The notes under the pieces were generated by a model. That model did not search any database and was not told where the DNA came from. It saw nothing but the letters and a program-made list of their open reading frames with translations. A DNA stretch of 64,000 nucleotides from Micractinium sp. NFX-FRZ (lineage: Eukaryota; Chlorophyta; Trebouxiophyceae; Chlorellales; Chlorellaceae), in the NCBI GenBank assembly GCA_029339195.1, contig JAPTJF010000148.1:1-64000 (forward strand), in the 5' to 3' direction. Each line of letters starts with the position of its first letter. The stretch's first letter is position 1. The translations under genes and the position numbers were made by a program. Below are positions 23,801 through 34,394 of the stretch, in pieces.

Positions 23801-26800
23801 CATCACTGCTTTCAAGCGGCTCCTGCCCGCACCCTATATCTGCTGTAGTGCAGGCCCCACCTCCCCACCACCTCCCCATGAGGGAGTTACCAGGGCACGC
23901 CGCTGGGTACAGAGAGCAAGTGTGTGCCCCTGCGCCGTCTCCCGGTGCTTGGAAGCCTCGAGAGTTCATGCACCTCTTCCCCTGCTGCTTTCTCATAACA
24001 TGCCACCCACCCACCCAACACTCTCCCCCCACGTCTGACGCAGATTCTGCTGCTGGACGAGGCCACGTCAGCGCTGGACTCCGAGAGCGAGCGGGTGGTG
24101 CAGGATGCACTGGACTCTCTGATGAAGGGGAGGACCACGCTGGTTGTGGCGCACCGGCTGTCAACCGTCATTGACGCAGACAACATTGCAGGCAAGTTGT
24201 GTGGCTCACTTGCTGTGTTGCATGGCGTGTTGCGGTGGTGGCGCTGGCGCATTGCCGAGAACCTGCAACCATGCAGACGGCATTGCGGGGAGAGGTCGCT
24301 AGCTGCCGGTGTGGCGCAGCAGGCGGGTGTAGCCTTGTCCTGCCAGCACGTGTGCCTGGCTGCTTGAGTGGCGCATGCTGCATAGCACAGCTGCCCTCGC
24401 TAGTGGGCTCCTCCACATCGTCCGCTCTCAGGCCGGCGTCTGCACGGTGCCCGCACGTACAATGCACGGTATTCTCACCGCTGCCGCGCACCGCCCCTGG
24501 TCTCCCACCTGCCTGCCTGCAGTGGTGAAGCGTGGCCGCATCGTGGAGCAGGGCACTCACGGCGAGCTCATGGCGCTTGGGCAGGCGTATTACAACCTTG
24601 TCGAGATGCAGCAGACCCAGGCCACCCTGTCTGAGGACGAGGAGGAGGAGGGAGAGGAGGACGAGGAGGAGGGGGAGCTGAAGGGCGTGGACGCAGGCGC
24701 CCACAATGGCCAGCTGGCGCTGCCCCGCCTCAGCCACGCCCCGCTGGAGACGGTTGCCGAGGTGAGGCGGGCTGGGTGCTGCTGTAGAACGAAGGGAGGC
24801 GGCAGACATGCAAGAGAGGGTTGTTCCAGAGATGTGGGCTGCATGGTGCCAGTGGATGGAGATGAGGCGTGGGCGCAGGCGCTGTCGGGTTGATGCTTGG
24901 TGAAGCTTGTTTTGTTGGACCGGCCTGTCCCCAAGGAGGGCTTTGCCGAGTGTCGCTGCGTGGGAGCCCTTGGGCCTCGCCCCTTGCCTCGTCACGCCAC
25001 AACACCACGGAGCTGCACCCACTCGCTACCATCTCGGGCCACAGCAGTTGATCCCCAGCCCTGCGTCCTGACTCTGCCTGCAAACAGGACTCCCCAGCGC
25101 CCCTGGCAGCGGCTGCGCCCGTCCCCACCACCCCGCGCACGCCACGCACGCCCCGGGGGCGCAAGTCCTCTCTGGAGCTGGCTGAGCGGGAGGTGTCGCT
25201 GCGGGAGGAGTATGGCATGCTGCAGAAGACGGGTGAGATGATGTTTGGTGCCGCACAGGCTGTGCTGCTGCATGGCTGAGACTGCAGTTGCTGGAATCTG
25301 CTGTTTCAACAGCTGCCACGGTTCTTGCCGGTGCCTGCCCTGACGCAACTTTCAAGCTGCACGGTGTAGACAACACACACGAGTGTATGAAGCGAGTGAT
25401 GGGACGATGCGCAAGTGGTTGCGGAGGGCAGGTGGTTGCGGCCTGCCGGTGTGGCACGCCAGCGTTCTGCCACATGTGACTGTTGCCTGCCTGCCTGCCC
25501 CGCCTGCCTGCCTGCAGCTGCCGACGTGGGGGAGGCGATCTCCCATGGGCTGCCTGGGCCAGAGACGTCTGCTGCAGCGCGTGGCTTGATGCCTGGAGTG
25601 GGCCTGCAGGCAAGTCGTGTGTGGGGCACGCAGCGGGCGTGGCGGGGACCTTGGTGGACATGTCATGCATGCTGAGCACGCACTGCCTCTGCGCTGCGCT
25701 GGCTGGCTTGCTTGCCGCCACGATTGGCGCTCCCGCCCGCCTGCATGGCCCCTCCGCCTGCCCGCCCTCCCACCCATCTTACGCCCCCACAACATTCATC
25801 CTCGTCACGTCCTGCCCCCCACCGCGCCTTCCCCCCCCATCCCCCCTCTCTTGTGCAGCGCGGCGTGAGCGGCATCCGCCGCTTCATCAGCTTGCGCCGC
25901 AAGCCGGCCAAGCAGGGTGGCGAGGAAGTGGTTGACCACCGCAAGTCGACGGATGAGGAGTCCATGAAGAAGGTGGGCCTCCTTGGCATGGCCGGAAGGG
26001 GAGGAGGAGGAGTATCTCGTAACTGCAAGCAGACAGTGCCGCCTGCGCCTTTTAAGCGGGTGTAATCAGCAGCCACCAAACAAGTGTGGTGCTGGGTCAT
26101 CCTATCCGGTGGTGGATGGGACCGCTGTGCTGTGGGCGCCTCCTCCGCTGCTGTGCCTGCTGTGGTTGCCTGCTCAGACCAAGGTTTGGCGCGGCCGCGT
26201 TTGTGCCAGCCAAGCCCCGTCTCACTTTTCCATGTCCATTCACCGCCGCTCTCTTTCGCTGCCCATGTGCAGGTCCCCCTGTCCCGCCTGGTCGAGCTCA
26301 ACCGCCCCGAGCTGCCCATTGCCTTCTTCGGGCTGCTGGGGTCAGCTGCCCTGGGCATGATGATGCCCGCCTTTGCCATTGCCCTCGCATCCATCCTCAG
26401 CGTCTTCTACGGGCCAGGTAGGTGGCCGGGTGGGTGGGTCAAGGCAGGTGACGGGCCTCAGGTGCAGCTGCAGCCCGCCACGAGTTTTGCCTGGGGGGGG
26501 CGGGGGAGCACACAAGAACGCGTGCATCTGCTTTGTGACCTGTACTGAACCGCTGGCCTGCCTGCTCCCCGCCTGCAGTGAGCGACATTGCCAGCGGCGC
26601 CCAGAAGTGGTCCCTCGTGTTTGTCGGCATCGGAGTGGGTGCCGTCATCGCCGCGCTCTTCCAGGCGCGTGCGGCACGTACCCTCTGCTCAAGCGAGCAA
26701 GCCTGCTGTGCTGCACATGCTGGCAGCGCTCCCCTGCCATTGTCGGCGTCTAATCTCATGGGCTCAACGTAGGGCATGTGTGACCCAGCTTGTACTAGAG

Positions 26801-29800
26801 GTTTTCATGTCTGCTCCTTTTCCCCTTCTAACTGCAGTCCTACAGCTTCAACTTCATGGGTCAGAAGATGGCCCAGCGCGTGCGAGTGCTGATGCTCAAG
26901 GCGCTGCTGCGGCAGGTGTGCTGCTGGGGTGACGTGTGGGGTGCAGCAGGCCCCACAGGGGCCGGCACCACGCTTTGGGCTTGCAGGCCTTGGCAAGGGG
27001 GCGAGGGAAGGGAGCAATAGGCGCCCACCATGTGTTCCTCATTCCTCCTCTGCCCGCTCGCCTGGTCTTGTGCCAATCACTCCCACATTACTTGATCACA
27101 CATCCACACAGTGACCTGATTGCAGGAGGTGCAGGTTGGATTCGGTCAGGACTGCAACAACAGGCGGCTGCTCATCTGGGCAGGCCTGCCCCACCAACCA
27201 ACCAGTGACTGATTCAAACTGTTCTTCCTCCTTCCCCTCTGTGCAGGAGGTGGGGTGGTATGGCGAGGACTGCAACAACAGCGGCGTGCTCACCTCCAAG
27301 CTGTCCAGCGATGCGCTGGCGGTGAAGGGGCAGTTTGGAGACACCATGGGGCTGCTCACGCAGGTGTGGGAGGGCGTGCTGTGCGCTGTGCTGTGCCGTG
27401 CTGCGCGGCGCTGTATGTCTAAGCACTGGCGGTGAATCGTGGGCTGCTCTACTTTCTGGGTTCTTGCTGTGGGCTCCCTTTCTGTCCGTACAGAGCAGTG
27501 GGGCACGCGTGTGCAGTATGGTGGTGGCCATGGCTTGCTCTTTGAAGTCTCCGTTCCACGCGACTGCTTGTCTAACGCGGCCCCCTGCCCTCCCGCCTGC
27601 CCTCTGTCATTTCCGCAGAACATTGTGACTTTTGTGGGCGGCCTGGTTGTGGCCTTCATCAACGGCTGGAAGATGGCGCTGGTGGTGCTGTCCTGCATCC
27701 CGCTCATCATGTTTGCGTGAGTCTTTGGTCGTGTATGTGCCACTTCAGCTTGGTGTGTGTGATGGTCTGCCCATGGTGCTGCTGTCTTGCATCCCCACAT
27801 CATGTTTGTGTGAGCAAACTGCGACTCCAGTTCGTGGTGTGTGGTGGCTTGCATGGCGGTGCCGTACTGCATCCCCCGCATGCCTAGGGCGCTGCGTTGA
27901 ACCCAAGGCACGCGTGCTGGCCCGGCCATTCAAATGGTGGTGTCGGCTGCACCCCCCGGGCCTGCCTCCCACTCCCTGCTCCCACCTGCTCCATTTTTTC
28001 CGCCTGCAGTGCGGTGGCGCAGACCAAGATGATGATGGGGTCAGCAACCAAGGTGGGTGGGTGCATGCGGGGGCGCGGGGGTGATGAAGAAGAACACGGC
28101 TGCGGTCAATAGTGCGGGGCATTGGGCTCGGTGTGGCATACTGGAACCTGCCTGCATCACATGCATCCCACTCAGCAGCCGTTTTGCTGCGATGCACGCG
28201 TCAATGCAACACGCTCCCCACGATGTGCGCCGGCGCCGCTTGCAGGAGGATGAGACGTTTGCGCAGGCCAACCAGACGGCCCAGGAGGCCTTCACCAACA
28301 TCCGCACCATTGCTGCCTTCAGCATGGAGGGGCAGGTGGGGGGTGTGGGTGGAGGGAGGGAGGGAGGGAGGTCTGCTGTGCTCAGCATGGTGGGCACGGT
28401 GGGTGTGGGCGGGTGGGTGTGTGAAACGCCTGTGCGTGAGCGCGGTGGGCGCGACAGAGAGAGAGTCTGTGGGTGTGCTTGGAAGAGACGAACCTGTCGT
28501 GCACACCTCCAACACAATGCTACCGCTGATGTGGCCTACCAGGATATTCTACCAAACCGCGTCTTTGTGCAGGTGCCTGACCTTGTAAGCTGACGAGCTG
28601 GACACGCCGACAAAGGAGGCTGCCATACACATGCCTCTGCTGAAGTCGTTGCTCTTGCCACCATTGGTTACACTTGTTTGGGCAGGTATCTGACTTGTAT
28701 GGCGACAAGCTGGACAAGCCCACGAAGCAGGCGCAGCACCGCTCCAACGTAGCAGGTGTGCCAGTGTTTTTTTCATTGTTGTTTGTTATGGGTTGTGTGC
28801 CTGCTGCATGCGCGGATGTGCACCCGCTGCCTGCCCCACGCCTTTCATGGTCACATCGGGTATGTGGCGCGCTGCCGCCTGCCCGGCATCCCCCGCTTGC
28901 ACATTGGGTCCGTGGGTGTGGGTGGGTGGGTGGGTAAGTGTGCGTGAATACTGTGGGCGCGACAGAGCCTCCCCTCCCCCTATCTCTGCAGGCCTGGGCT
29001 TCAGCTCTGCGCCCCCACCCCCCTTCCTGCGCAGGCCTGGGCTTTGGCTTTGCGCCGCTGCTTCCTCACCCCACAGTGTCCCCCACTTCCTCCTCCCCAC
29101 GCAGGCCTGGGCTTTGGCTTCTCCCAGTTCGTCACGTTTGCCATCTACGGCCTCTCCTTCTGGTACGCCGGCCAGCTGGTCGCCCGGCGGGAGAACAACT
29201 TCGAGGAGGTGCTCAAGGTGGGCAAGCAATATGTCTGTAACTGTTCGAGGGCTGGGCGGCACGGCAGGAGGATTGTGGGGTGCGGTGGGAGGGGGGTCTG
29301 CTGAGGTCCTGCAAGCCTTGCTTGCAGCCTTGCTCCGGCGGGTGGGCAGGCCTTACAAGCAACCTGAGCACTGCACCTGCCCTGCCCTGGTGTGTCCCCA
29401 TTCTGCCCCGCAGGTCTTCTTTGCCATCTTCCTGGCAGCCATGGGAGCCGCCCAGGCACAGATGTTCTTCCCAGGTCAGCCTGTGGGATGCCACCTGGCA
29501 GCAGGGGAGGGCAAATGCAAGCTGCGTCACCTGCCCCCTGCTATGTGCCGCCTGGCCTGCCGCCAGCCAGCCTGCCAGCCAGCCAGCAGCCTTCTGACAG
29601 TTCCACACGGTGCAGGTGTGGGCAAGGCATGCATCGGGCTTTCCAGCACTGACCGCCGCTCAACCCGCGCTGACATAAGCAACGCTGCCTGCCTGTGCTG
29701 CCTGCCTGCGCTACGGTGCAGATGTTGCCAACTGACATACGCAACGCTGCCTGCCTGTGCTGCCTGCCTGCGCTACGGTGCAGATGTTGCCAAGGGCAAG

Positions 29801-32800
29801 GCGGCGACGCAGCGCGTGTTCAGCATCATCGACAGGGAGCCCAAGATTGACGGGGCCAGCCAGGTCAGTTGGCTGGTGGTGAGGGGGGCTTTGTGTACAA
29901 TGCCATAATCAACAGAGCCACAGCTTGCCGCGGCTAGCCAGGCTGGTTGGTGAGGGGGGCTTTGGGTGCAGTGCCATTGTCAACAGAGCCACAGCTTGCC
30001 GCGGCTAGCCAGGCGGGCGGTGGGGTGGGGTGCCGGTGCGTGGACTCTGTAGCCGGGCCAGCAAGTGCATGTTGCTTCCGTCCCTCCCCCATTCCCGCCC
30101 CCTGTGCTGCTGCAGGGGCGGGGCCCAGCCATAAGGGTGCAGCTATTCGCTACTCTTATTTCTTACCTCCCAGCACACTGGCTGTGCCTGTTGCCTCACC
30201 CTATCCGCTGACGCCGCCCTACTACCGCTGCTCTTTCTTCTTTGCAGGAGGGGGCCCAGCCCCTGGAGGTGCGTGGCGAGGTGGAGCTGCGCAACGTGAC
30301 CTTTGCCTACCCGCAGCGCATGGGTGAGCTGGCACGCTGCTGCGCTGCGCTGTGCTGCGGTGCGGTGTGCTGCGCCGTGCCTTGCTGCGCTGCAAACGCG
30401 TCACCCTTGCCAACCCGCAGCGCATGGGTGCCCTGGCTCGCTGATGTGGCGTGTTGTGATTATTATGGGTGATCTCTGGGTTGTGGCCTCCACTAGCAGC
30501 AATCCCCAGCCCGTCGTCTTCAGTGCTCCCCAATCCTGCCCGCAACCCACCCACCCCCCTGCAGAGGTCAAGGTGTTCCGTAACTTTAACCTCAAGGTGG
30601 CCCCCGGCCACACGGTGGCGCTGGTGGGCGAGAGCGGCAGCGGCAAGAGCACCGTGGTCGGCCTCATTGAGCGCTTCTACGACCCCCTGTCCGGCCAGGT
30701 GAGACACGGTGTAATCAACAGAGGCAAGGAGGGTAGGCCACCATGGCAGGGCAGAGCGACCGTGCAGAGCGTACTGAGCGGGGCTGTGGCCTGCTGGCTG
30801 GTTGGCCAGGTGTGGTGGCGTGCGCGTGCGCTGCCTGGCTGCATGTCACGTCGTCGTGCTTACACACAAGGATTGTCCCCTTGTGCCCTGCAGGTCCCGC
30901 CCGCTGGACGGGCGGGACATCAAGGGCTGTAACCCACGCTGCACGCCAGGCTGCGTTGCATTTGCAAACCGAAATGCCTCCCTTTCCACCCTTTCCCCCT
31001 CAGCAGGTGCTGCTGGACGGGCGGGGGATCCAGCAGCTGGCCCTGCGCTGCACGTCATGATCTGTTCCCAAACCAATGTTCCTTGTGTTCCGTTCTTTTC
31101 TTCTCAACAGGTGCTGCTGGATGGGCGCGACATCAAGGAGCTCAACCTGCGCTGGCTGCGCGACAACATCGGACTGGTGGGGCAGGAGCCGATCCTGTTC
31201 AACATGACTGTCAAGGGTGGGCAGGGTGGGGTGGGGAGCGGGGGGTGGGCAAAGGAGGGTTGAAAGTGCGGCAGCAGGGAGGCTGGCTCATGCTGTGAGA
31301 GCGCCTCAGGTTATCTGCCGGGGCATGCTCATGACAGCATTTGCCCGTGCGAGCCTGCTTGGCCCGCCGCACCACACCTACAATGCAGCGCAAGGCTGCT
31401 CAGCACCTTGCACGCATACGTGCTGCCCCTTGCTTCGTTCGCTGCAGAGAACATCCGCTACGGGCGGCCCGACGCGAGCGAGGAGGAGGTGGAGGCGGCT
31501 GCGCGCGCTGCCAACGCGTATGGCTTCATCTCGGCGCTGCCTGAGCACTTCAACACAAAGGTGGGCAGGGAGGACGGGTACATAGCACGTCGACGTGCAG
31601 CAGTACGACGTCAGATGTGGCAGAAGGTGCAGGGCAGTGCAACAATACGGGGAAGAGGTAGAGAAGCACCGCGGCAGCACAGCTTGTGTGCCCGGTGTGC
31701 ACTCCCTGAGCCGCTGCTCGTGTATTGCACCTGGGAGGAGGGCGGCGTCACCTGGCCACTTCGCCACCTGCCTGACCTAAGCTCCCGCAACACCTGCGCC
31801 TCATGATGTGCCTGCAGTTGGGCGAGGGCGGCATCACGCTGAGCGGCGGGCAGAAGCAGCGCGTGGCCATTGCGCGCGCAATCGTCAAGGACCCCCGGGT
31901 AAGCCTGCCCGCCTTGTGCTGACTGCCGTTCTGGGTGTCGTCATGGTGCCTTCCTGGTAGTCACGCCCCACCTCTTACAAGTGTATGCTGCTGGTGGGCG
32001 AGACCAAGCCAGTGCATCTGGAATCCCTGTCCAGAAATGGCACGATGCATCTATTGCCCCCAAGCACGCCCCGCCCCACAGCATACTGCACCGTGACGTG
32101 AAGCCAGAGAACCTGCTCATTGACCGGGTCACCAACACCCTAAAGCTGGCGGGATCCTGTTGCTGGCCACGCCAGCGCTCTCTTCCTGCGCCCCCTTACA
32201 CTCAACTGCACCTCCCACGCATTGCAGGTCCTGCTGCTGGACGAGGCCACGTCAGCGCTGGATGCTGAGAGCGAGCGGGTGGTGCAGGAGGCGCTGGATG
32301 GGCTGATGAAGGGGCGCACGACTGTGGTGGTGGCGCACCGGTGAGTGGAGCTGAGCTGGCGAATGTGCTGAGCTGGCGAATGTGCTGAGCTGGCTTCACA
32401 TCAGCGCTTGCACTGCCCGCCACTGCTCTGTGTCTGCTGTCCTGCTGCACACGCTCGGTCCCTGCAGCCACGCACTGCTGCACTTTTGCGCTGCTTTCTG
32501 CGCCACCGCACGCTCTCCCACCTCGCCCTGCCCCTGCAGGCTGAGCACCGTGCGCGACGCCGACACCATTGCTGTGGTGTACAAGGGGCGCATCATTGAG
32601 CAGGGCTCCCACGACAAGGTGCGCCCGCAAGGCAGTGCATGTGTCCTGCAGCGTGCCACAGTGATGCCAGCCCGCTTGTTTTGGGGGGAGCTGTGGCCTG
32701 CAATCTGACACGAAGCGGTGCCAATTACGTGCTGTCAGGGGGTGCTGTGGTCTGGAACGTGACAGGGATGCCAGCCACTTGCTGTTAGGCAGTTTCTACT

Positions 32801-33031
32801 TGGGCAGCGGCTGCGGCTTCCCACTTCTCATGCCCCGCCATGCCCCCTGCCCTCCCCCATCCCCGCCTTCACCTGCAGCTCGTCCAAATTCCGAATGGCT
32901 CGTACGCCCGCTTGGTGCGGCACCAGGTCACTCGGAGCTCAACCATGGGAGGCAGCGCACGGGCAAGCAAGCGCGGGAGCAGCCTGGCGCTGCCGCCGCC
33001 TGCGCCCGCCGCCGGCGGAGGCACGCCGTAA
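17861..33031 (+). CDS. Full-size ABCB (P-glycoprotein/MDR-type) transporter, 41 exons
   Basis: Exons: 17861-18138, 18333-18434, 18788-18856, 19157-19227, 19371-19460, 19769-19839, 20024-20066, 20320-20445, 20800-20912, 21099-21311, 21621-21690, 21939-22010, 22326-22430, 22595-22659, 22953-23046, 23398-23473, 23689-23782, 24044-24191, 24523-24761, 25088-25232, 25518-25609, 25859-25972, 26273-26417, 26579-26664, 26837-26914, 27247-27363, 27619-27716, 28010-28052, 28246-28335, 28686-28755, 29105-29217, 29414-29474, 29784-29863, 30248-30323, 30565-30698, 31111-31216, 31448-31560, 31818-31898, 32228-32340, 32540-32618, 32879-33031. The product is about 1441 residues arranged TMD1-NBD1-linker-TMD2-NBD2. 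Both NBDs have Walker [10 protein letters not shown] (about 460 and 1200), signatures MSGGQKQR and LSGGQKQR, Walker [12 protein letters not shown] and an H-loop VAHRLST. An acidic, Ser/Thr-rich linker (about 640-830) suits phosphorylation control. It should export amphipathic substrates or hormones by ATP hydrolysis; substrate and membrane are unknown. Introns 18, 21 and 24 need GC donors. Confidence 0.93.
23247..23300 (+). repeat. Decayed copy of ABCB exon 16 start
   Basis: Within intron 15, tgcaccctggaagatgtggt resembles the exon 16 start (tgcaccctggaggagattgt, from 23400). Similarity continues weakly for about 30 bases, then ends. The copy lies about 150 bp upstream of the true exon. Confidence 0.7.
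27118..27185 (+). repeat. Decayed copy of ABCB exon 26
   Basis: In intron 25, a gcaggaggtg acceptor-like start and the shared ggactgcaacaaca core match exon 26 (27247 on; protein [15 protein letters not shown]). Indels shift the frame. The copy lies about 120 bp upstream of the real exon. Confidence 0.8.
27765..27892 (+). repeat. One or two decayed copies of ABCB exon 27 end
   Basis: After exon 27 (protein [13 protein letters not shown], ending at 27716), intron 27 repeats tggtgctgctgtcttgcatc with catcatgtttgtgtgag at about 27772-27814, including the donor context. A weaker third version follows at about 27850-27892 (gtactgcatcccccgcatg). Confidence 0.75.
28568..28630 (+). repeat. Decayed copy of ABCB exon 30
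   Basis: In intron 29, caggtgcctgaccttgtaag and gagctggacacgccgacaaa mirror exon 30 (caggtatctgacttgtatgg and aagctggacaagcccacgaa, from 28683). The copy keeps the acceptor AG but carries in-frame stops. Confidence 0.85.
28987..29065 (+). repeat. Two decayed copies of ABCB exon 31 start
   Basis: The acceptor and first bases of exon 31 (caggcctgggctttggcttc, real start 29105) occur twice upstream, at about 28989 and 29033, each with an intact CAG|GCCTGGGCTT. The three units are separated by pyrimidine tracts. Confidence 0.85.
29671..29794 (+). repeat. 62-bp tandem duplication spanning ABCB exon 33 acceptor
   Basis: Units 29671-29732 and 29733-29794 are nearly identical, each with a pyrimidine tract, gtgcag acceptor and the exon start atgttgcca. 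The second unit holds the true acceptor (exon starts 29784). The first acceptor lies 62 bases upstream, not a multiple of three, so its use would shift the frame. Confidence 0.93.
29853..30012 (+). repeat. Direct duplication of ABCB exon 33 donor region
   Basis: About 75-80 bp from the end of exon 33 into intron 33 is repeated. The gccagccagg/gctagccagg boundary appears three times (about 29856, 29934, 30005), and gaggggggctttg plus aacagagccacagcttgccg twice. Only the first boundary keeps GT after CAG. Confidence 0.9.
30392..30443 (+). repeat. Decayed copy of ABCB exon 34 end
   Basis: Intron 34 contains cccgcagcgcatgggtg with flanking cacccttgcc and ctggctcgctg, a copy of the end of exon 34 and its donor (cccgcagcgcatgggtgagc at 30310-30329), about 105 bp downstream. 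Confidence 0.8.
30888..31060 (+). repeat. Two decayed copies of ABCB exon 36 start
   Basis: Exon 36 (protein [16 protein letters not shown], from 31111) is preceded by two decayed copies: about 30890-30950, with ctggacgggcgggacatcaa, and about 31003-31055, with caggtgctgctggacgggcg. Both keep an AG before the copy; both lose the frame in the second half. Confidence 0.88.
32081..32154 (+). pseudogene. Protein-kinase catalytic-loop exon remnant inside an ABCB intron
   Basis: Intron 38 of the ABCB gene (31899-32227) contains an acceptor-like ccccacag at 32073-32080 followed in frame by [18 protein letters not shown] and TLKLAG. This is the kinase subdomain VIb loop (HRDxKPEN) plus the lead-in to the DFG motif. 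The remnant stops at LKLAG, where many kinase genes have an exon end, and no GT donor follows (ggatcc). No other kinase motif is near. It cannot contribute to the transporter frame; it looks like a stray exon captured by duplication, transposition or recombination. Confidence 0.8.
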
Positions 33032-34394
33032 GGCGTGCGACAGCACAAGTCCTTTCCACAGCTGCTGGGACCGGCGGCGAGGGCTGCATGCCCCGTGCCT
33101 TCATCTCCAACCATACCTACCCCCCTTCCTCTGCCCCGCTTAGTGTATCGCCTGCCTCTGCGTCCACCCCATCTTGAACTGCCCGGTTTGTTTTGCCATG
33201 GCGAACGCTCGCCCCCGACCGCCGCCCCTCAGATCCGCACCCCACGCTACCTACCCCATTTGAATGTTCCGCATTTCTTTTTCCGTCCTGTCGCACCCTA
33301 TTCGCCCAGTGTGCCTCCTGCAATCTTGTGGGCTCAATCGATGCCAGCCTGCACTTTCCAGTATTGTTGCCTCCCTCGCACTTAGCCCTAGTATGCATTC
33401 GTGGGCGGGTGCAGGCAATCTCTACTCTGTTCTATGTGCAACTGAGATCCCCGCCCACGAGCAGGTCAGCTGCTCTCAGGGAGTGCCACAAAACCGCCCT
33501 TGGCTGTCGCCGCTCTGGACTGGCGGGCTGCCATGTTACACTGGCAGCCTGTGGTACAGCAATAAGCAGCATGTAGTTGGCGAGAGGGGGTGGTGCAAAC
33601 AAGGGGACAGAGAGCAGCAGTGGAGGGCAGGTTTCTTCTTCTTCTCAGGTGGAGGGGGGGCTGGGTGACGAGTGGTCCCACACGCCGCCGCCGCCGCCAG
33701 GTGGCGTCGACAGGCGCCCGGCAGGTTCCTACTGGGGGCGGGTCATGCCCCCAGGTGGCGCCTGCCGCAGCGCTCCCAGCGCAAGCGTGGTGGTCAAGCT
33801 TTGCACGTACAACATGTGAGCGCGGTGCTTAAGGGGAGCCGCCCAGCAGGTTGTGGGTGGTGTCAGTCAGGAAGGGCAGGGAGACGCCTGCAGGGGTGGG
33901 ACCAAACGGGGGGGGCCGGGAGAGGGCGCTGGTGAGGAGGCCGGCAAACCATCTTGCTGGTAAGCTTCTACAAGTGCAGCACGACGCTGACGACGCTGGC
34001 AGAAACAAGCAGGGGGGCACAGCAGCACACAAGGCAACAGGATCGGGAGCGCCCCCCACGCAGGGGGGTGCAGCCCATGCTGCGCACGCACGACGCAACT
34101 TCCCCAGGCACCCGCCTCACCGTTGTTGATGAAGTGGTTCTTCCTGCAGATCAAACACGGCGGGAGGCAGGGGGGCGGAAGAAAGGTCAGCATCATGAGG
34201 AAGCGTGAGGCAGGGGGGTCAAACGACCTCCGGGGGGCAGGGGCGGGGGATGCGCTGGCGGGGGCGCGCACGCCGTCAGCGCATGCGACGTCAGCAAAGG
34301 CAGTTCTGCGCTCCCCCTGCGCTCCCCCCGCTGCTCAGCGCACAGAGCTTAGGGTTTAGGGTCTGCAGTCCAGCCCCCAGAGAGGGCACTTGTC
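33032..34394. other. Convergent intergenic region after ABCB and LHCA genes
   Basis: Contains the 3' UTRs of the ABCB gene (+) and the minus-strand LHCA gene. A minus-strand TGTAA lies at 33535-33539, which would give the LHCA gene a 3' UTR near 860 bases. An interstitial telomere-like ttagggtttaggg occurs at 34349-34361. No supported gene was found. Confidence 0.4.
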
